From NCBI RefSeq assembly GCF_050563545.1, contig NZ_JBNXUM010000015.1, forward strand, positions 62,001-126,000: a DNA stretch of 64,000 bases, written 5' to 3'. Source of the DNA: Falsiroseomonas sp050563545. Lineage in GTDB: Bacteria; Pseudomonadota; Alphaproteobacteria; Acetobacterales; Acetobacteraceae. The position numbers and the translations under genes are program-made. Shown here one piece after another: positions 53,275 to 62,272 of the stretch (within the stretch, counting starts at the first letter, position 1; each line of letters begins with the position of its first letter). A model generated the notes under the pieces. That model was not told where the DNA came from and searched no databases. It worked only from the letters and a program-made list of their open reading frames with translations.

Positions 53275-54987
53275 TCAGCGCGGCGGGCGCCGGTTCGGCG
53301 GCGGCGGGCCCCGGCGCGGCGCGTCGCGCGGTGTGTCTCGCGGAGCGCCGCGCGGGCTGTCCTGCGCCGCGCCGCGCGCTACATGCCGCGGCGCGCGCCC
53401 GGCCTGCATCGGCGCGATCGCGATGTCCTCGTCGTCCGCGTCGCTGTGGCGCGCGGCGGCGGCGAAGCGCGCGGCGGCCCAGGGCGCGATCTCCACCAGC
53501 GTCTCGCGGTCGCCGACCTGGATGCGCCCGACCTCCTGCCGCGTGACATGGCCGCGGCGGCAGAGGAAGGGCAGCAGCCAGCGCGGATCGGCGTTGCGGT
53601 TGCGCCCGACCGACAGGCGGAACCACAGGCCCTCGGCGCCGCCGACCGGCCTCTCCTCGCGCCGCGGCGGGGCGGGGGCGGGCTCGGGCTCCAATTCCTC
53701 AGGCGCGGGCAGGGCAGAGCCCAGCGCGCGCACCAGCGCGGCGGCGACGGCCTCCGGCGAATGGGCGGCCAGCACGGCGCGGCCGAGGTCGAGCGCCTCG
53801 GGCTCCACCGCGCCGGCGGCGGCGATGGCGTCCTGCACCAGGCGCTCGGCGTCGCGGGCGCGGATGGCGTCTGCGTCGGGCGGGGCGGACCATTCGGCGG
53901 CGATGCGCGCGGCCGTCAGCAGTCGTTCCACGATGCGCCGGCGGGGATGCGGGACGAGCAGCACGGAGACGCCCTTCTTCCCCGCACGGCCGGTCCGGCC
54001 GGAGCGGTGCAGCAGTGTTTCCTTGTCGCGCGGCAGGTCGGCGTGCACGACCAGGCCGAGATCGGGCAGGTCTATCCCGCGTGCCGCGACGTCCGTCGCG
54101 ACGCAGATCTGCGCTCGGCGGTCGCGCAGCGCCTGCAGCGCGCGGTTCCGCTCGGCCTGGGTGAGCTCGCCGGACATGGCCACCGCGTTGAAGCCGCGCT
54201 CCGTCAGGTTGCCATGCAGGCGGGCGACGGCGGCGCGGGTGGCGCAGAAGACGATCGCGCGTTCCTCCTGCCAGCGCAGGATGTTCACCAGCGCGCGCTC
54301 GGCCTCTCGCGGGGCGACGACATAGCAGCGATAGGCGATGTCGCGATGCGCGCCCTCGGCGGTCGCGGCGATGCGCAGCGCGTCGCGCTGGTACTGCTTC
54401 GCCAAGGCGGCGATCTCGCGCGGGATGGTCGCGGAAAACAGCAGCGTGCGGCGCGTTTCGGGCGTGACGTCGAGGATGGCCTCGAGCTCCTCCCTGAAGC
54501 CCATGTCGAGCATCTCGTCGGCCTCGTCGAGGACTGCGACGCGCAGGTCGGAGAGGTCGAGGTTGTTGCGCTCGAGATGGTCGCGGAGACGTCCGGGCGT
54601 GCCGACCACGATATGGGCGCCCATGTCGAGCGCGCGGCGCTCGGCGCGGGGATCGGTGCCGCCAACGCAGGCAACGACCCGCGCGCCGGTGGGCGCGTAG
54701 AGCCAGGCAAGCTCGGCCTGGACCTGCAGGGCGAGTTCGCGGGTCGGGGCGATGGCGAGCGCGAGCGGGTTGCGGGCAGGCGGAAGGCGTTCGGCATCGC
54801 CCAGCAGGTCCGGGGCGAAGGCCAGGCCAAAAGCGACGGTCTTGCCGGAGCCGGTCTGCGCAGAGACGAGCAGGTCGCGGGATGCTGTCTCCGGCGCCAG
54901 GATTGCGGCCTGAACGGGGGTGGGATCGGCATAGCCGCGGGCGGCAAGCGCCTGGGCGAGGGGGGCCGGGAGGGTGGGGAAGGGCAT
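53275..54987 (-). CDS. DEAD-box RNA helicase
   Basis: 570 residues. It shows the Q motif region PTPVQAAIL, motif I AQTGSGKTVAFGLAF (near 42-56), PTRELALQVQ, motif II VLDEADEMLDMGF (near 151-163), motif III LLFSATIPREI, and motif VI HRSGRTGRAGKKG. The C-terminal part has a DbpA/CsdA-like RNA-binding layout (WFRLSVGRNRNADPRWLLPF followed by LCRRGHVTRQEVGRIQVGDR) and an RGG/Pro-rich tail. Likely an RNA chaperone or ribosome-assembly helicase. ATG 54987 is chosen because earlier in-frame codons lie in the repeat region. Confidence 0.93.
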   Translation of the reverse strand: MPFPTLPAPLAQALAARGYADPTPVQAAILAPETASRDLLVSAQTGSGKTVAFGLAFAPDLLGDAERLPPARNPLALAIAPTRELALQVQAELAWLYAPTGARVVACVGGTDPRAERRALDMGAHIVVGTPGRLRDHLERNNLDLSDLRVAVLDEADEMLDMGFREELEAILDVTPETRRTLLFSATIPREIAALAKQYQRDALRIAATAEGAHRDIAYRCYVVAPREAERALVNILRWQEERAIVFCATRAAVARLHGNLTERGFNAVAMSGELTQAERNRALQALRDRRAQICVATDVAARGIDLPDLGLVVHADLPRDKETLLHRSGRTGRAGKKGVSVLLVPHPRRRIVERLLTAARIAAEWSAPPDADAIRARDAERLVQDAIAAAGAVEPEALDLGRAVLAAHSPEAVAAALVRALGSALPAPEELEPEPAPAPPRREERPVGGAEGLWFRLSVGRNRNADPRWLLPFLCRRGHVTRQEVGRIQVGDRETLVEIAPWAAARFAAAARHSDADDEDIAIAPMQAGRAPRHVARGAAQDSPRGAPRDTPRDAPRRGPPPPNRRPPR

Positions 54988-55063
54988 GGTGGGCGGGGGT
55001 ATAGCGCTTGCGAGAGGCGACGACCTCCCCCGGTCAACGCTTCCCTCCCCCGCGCTGGCGGCT

Positions 55064-55168
55064 CCCTCGCCCGCAAGCGGGGGAGGGATGGGGCGGGGGT
55101 GCGGAGGATCAGAACGACGCGTTGACGAAGCACCCCCACCCTGACCCTCCCCCGCCTGCGGGGGAGGG
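55064..55168. repeat. paired GC-rich palindromic intergenic repeat (helicase-dehydrogenase gap)
   Basis: Palindromes at 55064-55087 and 55145-55168 (CCCTCCCCCGC ... GCGGGGGAGGG type) face each other, with inner tails GGGGCGGGGGTGC and GCACCCCCACCCTGA. This is the same inverted-pair unit as at 9.3 and 13.8 kb. A further partial copy lies just left of it (about 55040-55055). Confidence 0.85.
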
Positions 55169-55194
55169 AAGATCAAGAAGCGAGGGCGGCTCGG

Positions 55195-56829
55195 CTAATT
55201 CACCCGCCCCAGCAGCCCCCGCGCGATGATATGCGCCTGGATCTCCGCCGCACCTTCGAAGATGGACAGCACCCGCGCGTCGCACAGCACGCGGCTGATC
55301 GGATACTCCAGCGCGAAGCCGTTGCCGCCATGAATCTGCAGCGCGGCGTCGGCATTGGCGAAGGCGACGCGCGCGGCCAGCAGCTTCGCCATCCCGGCCT
55401 CCACGTCGCAGCGTCGACCCGCGTCCTTCTCACGCGCAGCGAAGTAGGTGAGCTGCCGCGCCAGCATCGTCTCCACCGCCATCATGACGAGCTTCCCGTG
55501 CACGCGCGGGAAGTCCAGGATCGGCTTGCCGAACTGGATGCGCGTCCGCGCATAGCCCAACCCAAGCGTGATGGCGTTCTGCGCGACGCCGAGCGCCCGC
55601 GCGGCGGTCTGGATGCGTGCGCTCTCGAAGGTTTCCATGAGCTGGCGGAAGCCCTGGCCCTCTACCCCGCCGAGCAGGTTCTCCGCCGCGATCTCGAAGC
55701 CGTCGAAGCCGATCTCGTATTCCCGCATGCCGCGATAGCCCAGGACGTGGATCTCCGTCCCGCTCATGCCGGGTGCGGGGAAGGGGTTGTCCTCGGTCCC
55801 GCGCGGCTTGGGCGCGATGAACATGGACAGGCCCTTGTGCGCCGGCGCGTCGCCGGTCCGCGCCAGCAGCGTCATGACGTCGCTGCGGCTGGCATGGGTG
55901 ATCCAGGTCTTCGCGCCATACACGCGATAGATGTCACCCTCCCGCACCGCGCGGGTGCGGAGGTTCGCGAGATCGCTGCCCGTGTTGGGCTCGGTGAAGA
56001 CGGCGGTCGGCAGGATCGCGCCCGAGGCGATCCCGGGCAGCCAGCGCGCCTTCTGCTGTTCCGTGCCGTTCAGCGCGATCAGCTCGCCCGCGATCTCGCT
56101 GCGGGTGCCGAGGGAGCCCACGCCGATATAGCCCTCGGACAGCATCTCGCTGACCAGCACCATCGCGACCTTGCCAAGGCCCAGGCCCCCATGCGCCTCC
56201 GGGATCGTCACGCCGAAAGTGCCGAGCTCGGCGAGCCTGCCGATCAGCTCGATCGGAATGAGGGCGTTCGCCATGTGCCAGGCATGGGCATGCGGCGTGA
56301 CCTCGGCGGCGGTGAAGCGGGCGAACTGGTCGCGCAGCAGCGCCATGTCGGGGTCGTCCAGCCCGACCGCGCCGAAGCCGTCGGCGCGCAGCGCCGCCAG
56401 GACCGCCAGCCGCGCTTCCGCCAGGCGCATCGGCGCGGCGAGCGGCGCGACGGCGTCGCGCAGCGCGGCCTCCGCCGCGGGCGGGACGCCCAGATCCGAC
56501 GGCCGCGCGAATTCCACCTGGCTCATCGGGATGCCGCCGGCGAGTTGCGCCCCGTATTCCGCGAAGCCGAGCAGCAGGATACCGCGCTCCGTCGCGCCGA
56601 GCTCCCCGGCCGCGTCCAGCCGCTCCGCCCAGCGCAGGGCCTGGCGCAGCGCCTCGACATAGGTCGCGACCCAGGCGAGCCCATGCGCGCCGAGCTGCGC
56701 GGCCTCCAGCGCGGCGGGGTCGAGCTTCCCGGCCGGTGCGACCTCCCGCGACAGGGCCGCGCGCGCGGCGTCCTGCAGCGATTCCGCGGTCGACAGGACG
56801 GCGCGGCATTCCTTCAGTAGATCGTTCAT
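55195..56829 (-). CDS. mcd: (2S)-methylsuccinyl-CoA dehydrogenase (acyl-CoA dehydrogenase family)
   Basis: 544 residues, longer than ordinary acyl-CoA dehydrogenases by an N-terminal helical domain of about 150 residues, as in Mcd of the ethylmalonyl-CoA pathway. The flavin domain has TFGVTIPEAHGGLGLGKVAM, AVFTEPNTGSDLANLRTRAV, and the C-terminal QIHGGNGFALEYPISRVLCD with FEGAAEIQAHIIARGLL. It would oxidise (2S)-methylsuccinyl-CoA to mesaconyl-CoA, allowing growth on C2 compounds. It overlaps the start of the next upstream gene's stop by one base. Symbol is by family likeness, not by comparison with a reference. Confidence 0.88.
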   Translation of the reverse strand: MNDLLKECRAVLSTAESLQDAARAALSREVAPAGKLDPAALEAAQLGAHGLAWVATYVEALRQALRWAERLDAAGELGATERGILLLGFAEYGAQLAGGIPMSQVEFARPSDLGVPPAAEAALRDAVAPLAAPMRLAEARLAVLAALRADGFGAVGLDDPDMALLRDQFARFTAAEVTPHAHAWHMANALIPIELIGRLAELGTFGVTIPEAHGGLGLGKVAMVLVSEMLSEGYIGVGSLGTRSEIAGELIALNGTEQQKARWLPGIASGAILPTAVFTEPNTGSDLANLRTRAVREGDIYRVYGAKTWITHASRSDVMTLLARTGDAPAHKGLSMFIAPKPRGTEDNPFPAPGMSGTEIHVLGYRGMREYEIGFDGFEIAAENLLGGVEGQGFRQLMETFESARIQTAARALGVAQNAITLGLGYARTRIQFGKPILDFPRVHGKLVMMAVETMLARQLTYFAAREKDAGRRCDVEAGMAKLLAARVAFANADAALQIHGGNGFALEYPISRVLCDARVLSIFEGAAEIQAHIIARGLLGRVN

Positions 56830-58019
56830 CAGTCGGCTCGCGGGAGGATTCCCGCCTCGCGATATGACGCGACGCGCGCCTGCGGCAACCCCAGCACCTC
56901 GGCCAGCACGGCATCCGTGTCCGCCCCGAGGCGCGGCGCCGGCCGTGGCGGGATGGCGGGCTGCAGCGGCGAGGAAGGCGCGAGCACGCGCCCGACGCCC
57001 TGCTGCTCGATCTCGGCGAAGAGCGGGTTGGCGGCGGAGCAGCGCGGATCCTCGCGCACCATCTGGCCGAAATCCTGGTAGGGGCCCCAGAGTACGCCCG
57101 ACCCGTCCAGCGCCGCGCGGACCTCCGCCAGCGTGCGCGCGGCGAACCAGGGCGCGAGCACCGCCGCGATCGCCTCCCGCGCGGCATAGCGGCCGCCCTC
57201 GTCGCCGAGGTCCACCTCCATTGCCTGGCCGACCAGCGCGAGCTTCTCCGCCAGGCCCGTCGCCTTCCCGATCGCGCGCCACTGCCGGTTGGAGATCGCG
57301 GCGAGCATCACACGCCTTCCGTTCTTCGTCGCGAAGTCCCGCCCGAAGGCGCCGTACAGCCAGTTGCCGAGCGGCGGGCGCACCGTGCCGTTCACCTGCA
57401 CCTCCGCGACGTAGCCGAGGTTGGCGACAGTCGCGAGGGCGACGTCCTGCAGCGCCAGCGTGACCTCGCCGCCTTCCCCCGTCCGGTTGCGCCGGCGCTC
57501 CGCCGCCAGCAGGCCGGTCGCGAGGTAAAGGCCCGCGGCGACGTCCCAGGCCGGCAGGACGTGGTTGACTGGCCGCTCGCCCTCGCCGGTCGCGACGGGG
57601 AAGCCGACGGCGGCGTTGACGGTGTAGTCGATGGCATTGCCGCCATCATGCGTTCCGGTCAGGCGCAACATGATCAGGTCGCGCCGCCGCGCGGAGAGCG
57701 AGGCATAGGACATCCAGCCCTCGGCGGCCGGCAGGTTGGTCAGCAGGATGCCCGCCTCGGCAATCAGCGACGCCGCGATCTCCCGCCCTTCCGGCCTGTC
57801 CAGCGCCAGCGCGACGGACCGTTTCCCCTTGTTCAGCCCGGTCCAGTAGAGGCTGGTCCCCGAGGGCGCCAGCGGCCAGCGGCCGATGTCGATATTGCCG
57901 CCGAGCGGGTCGATGCGGATGACCTCCGCGCCGAGCTGCGCCAGCGTCATCCCGCCGATCGGCGCGGCGACGAAGGCCGAGACCTCGACGACGCGAAGCC
58001 CTTCGAGCGGTGCATCCAT
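56829..58019 (-). CDS. CaiB/BaiF CoA-transferase family, probable mesaconyl-CoA isomerase
   Basis: 396 residues of class III CoA-transferase type: LEGLRVVEVSAFVAAPIGGM, AEVIRIDPLGGNIDIGRWPL, GLNKGKRSVALALDRPEGRE and the catalytic Asp region NHVLPAWDVAAGLYLATGLL (Asp near 157). Location directly before mcd suggests the C1-C4 CoA transfer on mesaconyl-CoA (Mct/2-methylfumaryl-CoA isomerase), linking to the product of Mcd; this specific activity is inference. The two genes are translationally coupled. Confidence 0.88.
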   Translation of the reverse strand: MDAPLEGLRVVEVSAFVAAPIGGMTLAQLGAEVIRIDPLGGNIDIGRWPLAPSGTSLYWTGLNKGKRSVALALDRPEGREIAASLIAEAGILLTNLPAAEGWMSYASLSARRRDLIMLRLTGTHDGGNAIDYTVNAAVGFPVATGEGERPVNHVLPAWDVAAGLYLATGLLAAERRRNRTGEGGEVTLALQDVALATVANLGYVAEVQVNGTVRPPLGNWLYGAFGRDFATKNGRRVMLAAISNRQWRAIGKATGLAEKLALVGQAMEVDLGDEGGRYAAREAIAAVLAPWFAARTLAEVRAALDGSGVLWGPYQDFGQMVREDPRCSAANPLFAEIEQQGVGRVLAPSSPLQPAIPPRPAPRLGADTDAVLAEVLGLPQARVASYREAGILPRAD

Positions 58020-58118
58020 GCTGGCGTCCTCCCGGCTTGTGGCCCCGTCGGGGCGGCGCCTACCCTAGCTGCCCGCAGCCGGCCGGACGAGCCGGGCCGT
58101 CCCCTCTGGAGTTCCTCG

Positions 58119-58928
58119 ATGCGCGGCGCGATCGAAGGCGTCACCCGCAACCGCATCCATGGCTGGATCGTCTCGCCCGACGCGCCGCTGGCCGGGCGGA
58201 CGGTGCTGGCCTTCCTGGACGAGGCCTGCATCGGCGCGGGCAAGGTCGAGGGCGTCCGCAGGGACCTGCAGGAAGCCGGGCTGGGCGACGGGATTGCCGG
58301 CTTCGACTTCGAGATCGCCTACCCCAACCCCGCCGACGCCGCGCGGGTGACCATCCGGCTGGAGGGCTCCGACGCCGCGATCCTGCTGCCGCGGGCGCGC
58401 GTAATGCCGCCGGGCAGCAGCAACGCCCTGAAGCCTGCGCGCTACCGGCCGAGCCTGACATCGCTGCAATGGATGCGCGCCCGGGGGTGGCTGACCAGGG
58501 CGGAGTTCGAGTTCCTGCGCGTCTTCCGCCAGGTCGGCGCCTGCCAGCGGGCGCTGCCGCCCGGCCTGTCCTCCTCCGACGCCGCGGACGCCGCGCGCAG
58601 CCTGCTGCTGCTGGAGCGGATGGACGAGGGCGCGTTGCGCCGCGACACCGTCATGACGCCGCGGGAATGGCGCAACCTCGCGGAGGACCAGGAACTCGCG
58701 GACGGGCCAGGCGCGGTGATCGCCCTGTGGTCGGCCACCGGCGCGATGCTGCCGATTATCGAAGGCTCGCACTTGAAGCCGCCGGTGCTCGGGGTGGACA
58801 GCAACCCGCCGACGGTTCCTCATGCCGTCGGGCCGGACCGGCTGCTCTTCATGGATGCCCGCACCCTGCTGGGGCCGGAGACGCGCTTTCCCGAAGGCGG
58901 GCTCGACGCCTTCTACCTCGCGACGTGA
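58119..58928 (+). CDS. protein of unknown function with small N-terminal beta domain
   Basis: 269 residues. The N-terminal 90 residues (GAIEGVTRNRIHGWIVSPDA, DLQEAGLGDGIAGFDFEIAY) match a beta domain often found in alphaproteobacterial glycosyltransferases and other cell-envelope proteins. The remainder (SLQWMRARGWLTRAEFEFLR, PREWRNLAEDQELADGPGAV) is unfamiliar and has no clear catalytic motif. ATG 58119 is the first in frame after GGAG. It precedes the aminotransferase by five bases; a joint role in an envelope or secondary pathway is possible only by proximity. Confidence 0.75.
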   Translation: MRGAIEGVTRNRIHGWIVSPDAPLAGRTVLAFLDEACIGAGKVEGVRRDLQEAGLGDGIAGFDFEIAYPNPADAARVTIRLEGSDAAILLPRARVMPPGSSNALKPARYRPSLTSLQWMRARGWLTRAEFEFLRVFRQVGACQRALPPGLSSSDAADAARSLLLLERMDEGALRRDTVMTPREWRNLAEDQELADGPGAVIALWSATGAMLPIIEGSHLKPPVLGVDSNPPTVPHAVGPDRLLFMDARTLLGPETRFPEGGLDAFYLAT

Positions 58929-58933
58929 GAGAC

Positions 58934-60256
58934 ATGGACGCACCGCACGGCCGCAACGCCACGATCGAGGACGCGCTGGCGGAAGCCCGCGAGCTCTATG
59001 GCCGTCGCCGGCCCGAAAGCCTGGCGCGGCACCGGGCGGCGACCGAGGTCATGCCCGGCGGGAACACGCGCACCGTGCTGTTTCACGGCCCCTTTCCCTT
59101 CACCGCCCTGCGGGGCGAGGGCAGCCGGATTGAGGACGCCGACGGACTGAGCTACGTCAACCTGGCCGGCGAATACACCGCCGGCCTCTTCGGCGCGTCG
59201 CATCCGGCGATCCGCGCGGCGGTGCTGCGCGCGCTGGATGGCGGGCTGAACCTGACCGCGCATAACCGGTTCGAGGCTGCGTTCGCGCGCCTGGTCTGTG
59301 ACCGCTTCCCCTCGATCGAGCGCGTGCGCTTCACCAATTCCGGCACCGAGGCCAACCTGATGGCGCTGGCCTGCGCCACCATCGCGACGAAGCGCCGGAC
59401 GATCCTGGCTTTCGAGGGCGGCTACCACGGCAGCCTGCTGACCTTCGCGAAAGGGGGCTCGGCGGTGAACGTGCCGCACCAGGTCGTGCTGGCGCCCTAC
59501 AATGACCTCGACGTGGCACGCCGGATCGTGCGGGAGAACGCGGCCGACCTGGCTGCCATTATCCTGGAGCCGATGCTGGGCGGCGGCGGCTGCATCCCGG
59601 CGGAGCAGGCATTCCTGGAAGGGCTGCGCGCCCTGGCCGATGAGGCCGGCGCACTGCTCGTCTTCGACGAGGTGATGACCAGCCGCCTGTCGCCCGGCGG
59701 GCTGCAGGAAGCGACCGGCGTGACGCCGGACCTGACGAGCCTCGGGAAGTATGTCGGCGGCGGCATGTCCTTCGGCGCCTTCGGCGGCCGCGCCGACCTC
59801 ATGGAGATCTTCGATCCGCGACGGGCGGACGCCGTGCCGCATGCCGGAACCTTCAACAACAACACGCTGACCATGTCGGCGGGCATCGCGGCCTTGTCGG
59901 AGATCTATACGCCGGAGGTCGCCGTCGCGCACAATGCGCGCGGCGACGCGCTTCGGGAGTCGCTGCGTGCGATAGCCGCCGCTCAGGGCCTGCCGCTGCA
60001 GGTCATGGGGCGCGGCAGCATGATGTGCTTCCACGTCGCGGCGACGCCGCCGCGCAACGCCTCGGACGCCGCGGCGTCGAACCAACCGCTGAAGGAACTG
60101 CTGTTCCTCGACCTGCTGGAACGCGGCTTCTACGTCGCGCGCCGCGGCATGATCGCGCTGTCGCTCGCGGTCAGCGAGGAGGAGCTCGCCGGCTTGCGCG
60201 ACGCCTTCGCGGAAGTGCTGGCGCTGCGTGCGCCGCTGTACCGCGAGCTCGCCTGA
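58934..60256 (+). CDS. class III aminotransferase (glutamate-1-semialdehyde aminomutase-like)
   Basis: 440 residues. It has the GSA-aminomutase layout: PGGNTRTVLFHGPFPF, RFTNSGTEANLMALACATIA, FEGGYHGSLLTFAKGGSAVN, LLVFDEVMTSRLSPGGLQEA and the PLP lysine in LTSLGKYVGGGMSFGAFGG (Lys near 275). It is unlikely to be HemL itself since the N-terminal KxxxxMPGGV-type region is altered and hemL is normally a separate house-keeping gene; a transaminase or aminomutase of another substrate is more likely. ATG 58934 preferred over GTG 58925, which overlaps the previous stop. Confidence 0.88.
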   Translation: MDAPHGRNATIEDALAEARELYGRRRPESLARHRAATEVMPGGNTRTVLFHGPFPFTALRGEGSRIEDADGLSYVNLAGEYTAGLFGASHPAIRAAVLRALDGGLNLTAHNRFEAAFARLVCDRFPSIERVRFTNSGTEANLMALACATIATKRRTILAFEGGYHGSLLTFAKGGSAVNVPHQVVLAPYNDLDVARRIVRENAADLAAIILEPMLGGGGCIPAEQAFLEGLRALADEAGALLVFDEVMTSRLSPGGLQEATGVTPDLTSLGKYVGGGMSFGAFGGRADLMEIFDPRRADAVPHAGTFNNNTLTMSAGIAALSEIYTPEVAVAHNARGDALRESLRAIAAAQGLPLQVMGRGSMMCFHVAATPPRNASDAAASNQPLKELLFLDLLERGFYVARRGMIALSLAVSEEELAGLRDAFAEVLALRAPLYRELA

Positions 60257-60673
60257 TCAGTTCTGCGTCTTGAGGTAGGCGATCAGGTCGTTCAGCTGCT
60301 GCTCGTTACGGATGCCTGCGAAGGCCATCGAGCCCTGCGGCACCAGATCCTTCGGGTTGGCGATGTAGCGGCGCAGCGTCGCCTCGTCCCAGGTCAGGCC
60401 GCCCTCGGCGAGCTGGCGCATGTTGGCGGAGTAGCGGAAGTTCTCGATGGACGCCGCCTTGCGCCCGACGACGCCGTGCAGGTTCGGGCCGACGCCGTTG
60501 CGGCCGTTGTTCTCGATGACATGGCAGGCGCGGCACTGGTTGAAGACGCGCTGGCCGGCGGCGACGTCCTGCGCGGCGGCGGGCGCGGCGAGGCCCGCGA
60601 GCAGCAGGGCGGGCATGGCGAAACGAGCGATCACTGGCAGCGACTCCCGGCTGGTTTTCTTGACACCCGTCAT
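60257..60673 (-). CDS. class I cytochrome c (c2/c-type, monohaem)
   Basis: 138 residues with a signal peptide (FAMPALLLAGLAAPAAAQ) and one haem site (FNQCRACHVIENNGRNGVGP, CxxCH), then LHGVVGRKAASIENFRYSAN and the axial Met in VPQGSMAFAGI. It is a periplasmic electron carrier of the cytochrome c2/c550 group. Start ATG 60673 matches the signal peptide. It is convergent with the aminotransferase and divergent from livG, 78 bases apart. Confidence 0.95.
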   Translation of the reverse strand: MTGVKKTSRESLPVIARFAMPALLLAGLAAPAAAQDVAAGQRVFNQCRACHVIENNGRNGVGPNLHGVVGRKAASIENFRYSANMRQLAEGGLTWDEATLRRYIANPKDLVPQGSMAFAGIRNEQQLNDLIAYLKTQN

Positions 60674-60751
60674 AAGTTGCCGCCGGCGCGATGCGCAAGG
60701 GGAGCGCCCACGCGGGATTGCACGGCCTAAGGTGTCGTGTAGCTTCGCGGC

Positions 60752-61525
60752 ATGACCGCTGCGATCCTGCAGGTGCGCGGCCTCGTCCGGCGCTTCGGCG
60801 GGGTGGTGGCGCTGGACGGGCTGGACCTGTCGGTCCGGCGCGGCACGGTGACGGCCCTGATCGGGCCGAACGGCGCGGGCAAGTCCACGGCCTTCCAGTG
60901 CATCTCCGGCGTGATCCGCCCCGATGCCGGCCGCGTCGTCTTCGACGGCCAGGACATCACCGGCGCCAGGCCGGACCGCGTCACGCGCGCGGGGCTGGTG
61001 CGCAGCTTCCAGATCGCGCGCGGGATCCCGCGCCTGACCGTGTTCGAGAACCTGCTGCTCTATGGCCCATCCCAGCCCGGGGAGGGCGTCGGGCATGCCA
61101 TCCTGCGCGGCCCCGCGGCCCGGCGGCGGGAGCAGGAACTGAGCGAGCGCGCCATCGCCATCGCCGGCCGGCTCAACCTGGCCCGCGTGCTGGACAACCA
61201 GGCCGCGGCGCTGTCGGGCGGCCAGAAGAAGCTGATGGAGATCGGCCGCGCGCTGATGGCGGAGCCGAAGCTGCTGCTGCTCGACGAGCCCGTCGCCGGC
61301 GTGAACCCGACGCTCGCGGCCGAGATCGCGGAGCACATCGCGCATCTCCGCGACGAGGGCATGACGGTGCTGGTGGTGGAGCACCACATGGATTTCGTGG
61401 CCTCGCTCTGCGATCCCGTGATCGTCATGGCGGAAGGCAGGCTGCTGGCCGAGGGCGGCTTCCAGGCCATCGCCGACGATCCCCGCGTGCAGGAAGCCTA
61501 TATGGGCCGGCGGGTCCACGCATGA
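60752..61525 (+). CDS. livG: branched-chain amino acid ABC transporter ATP-binding protein LivG
   Basis: 257 residues. Walker A GPNGAGKSTAFQCISG (near 37-52), the Q loop region FQIARGIPRLTVFENLLLYG, signature LSGGQKKLMEIGRALMAEPK, and Walker B LLLLDEPVAGVNPTLAAEIA. The long loop before the signature is typical of LivG-type ATPases of the HAAT family. It partners livF, livH and an unseen livM for import of leucine-type or other amphipathic substrates. Overlaps livF (ATGA). Confidence 0.94.
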   Translation: MTAAILQVRGLVRRFGGVVALDGLDLSVRRGTVTALIGPNGAGKSTAFQCISGVIRPDAGRVVFDGQDITGARPDRVTRAGLVRSFQIARGIPRLTVFENLLLYGPSQPGEGVGHAILRGPAARRREQELSERAIAIAGRLNLARVLDNQAAALSGGQKKLMEIGRALMAEPKLLLLDEPVAGVNPTLAAEIAEHIAHLRDEGMTVLVVEHHMDFVASLCDPVIVMAEGRLLAEGGFQAIADDPRVQEAYMGRRVHA

Positions 61526-62235
61526 CCGCGCTGCTCGAGGTCGAGGCGGTGGTCGGCGGCTACGGCGCGGCCGACGAGATCCTGAAGAGCATCTCCGTCG
61601 CGCTGGCGCCGGCGCGCATGGCCGCAATCGTCGGGCCGAACGGAGCGGGCAAGTCCACGCTGCTGAAGGCGATCGCCGGAATCCTGAAGCTGAAATCCGG
61701 CAGCATCCGGCTGGACGGCCAGGTTCTGTCGGGCCTGCCGCCGCGCGGCATCGCGGCCCGCGGCGTCGCCTTCGTGCCGCAGGAGGCCAATGTCTTCGCC
61801 TCGCTGAGCGTGCGCGAGAACCTGGAGATGGGCGGCTACCTCGAGCCCCGCGCGAAGGTGGAGCAGCGCGTCGAGAAGCTGTTTGGCCGCTTCCCGATCC
61901 TGGCGGAGAAGCGACGGAAGGCCGCGCGGACGCTGTCGGGCGGGCAGCGGCAGATCCTGGCCATGGCGATGGCGCTGATGGTGGAGCCGCGCCTGCTGCT
62001 GCTCGACGAGCCGAGCGCGGGCCTCAGCCCCAAGGCCGCGGGATTTCTGTTCGACAGCATCGCCGCCATCCATGCCGAGGGCACCGCGATCCTGATGGTC
62101 GAGCAGAATGCGCTGGAGGCGCTGGCGATCGCCGAAGAGGGCATCGTACTGGTGGACGGGCGCGTCGCGCGCACCGGCGAGGCCCGTGCGCTGGCCGAGG
62201 ATCCGGAGGTGCGCCGCCTGTTCCTCGGCGGCTAG
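61522..62235 (+). CDS. livF: branched-chain amino acid ABC transporter ATP-binding protein LivF
   Basis: 237 residues. Walker A VGPNGAGKSTLLKAIAGILK (near 36-55), GVAFVPQEANVFASLSVREN with the LivF-type VPQxxNVF, signature TLSGGQRQILAMAMALMVEP, Walker B LLLLDEPSAGLSPKAAGFLF. Length typical. ATG 61522 overlaps the livG stop. It belongs to the operon running out of the window. Confidence 0.95.
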   Translation: MTALLEVEAVVGGYGAADEILKSISVALAPARMAAIVGPNGAGKSTLLKAIAGILKLKSGSIRLDGQVLSGLPPRGIAARGVAFVPQEANVFASLSVRENLEMGGYLEPRAKVEQRVEKLFGRFPILAEKRRKAARTLSGGQRQILAMAMALMVEPRLLLLDEPSAGLSPKAAGFLFDSIAAIHAEGTAILMVEQNALEALAIAEEGIVLVDGRVARTGEARALAEDPEVRRLFLGG

Positions 62236-62272
62236 GTGCGGGTAGAATGAGCCTGGGAGACGGGAGACAAGC

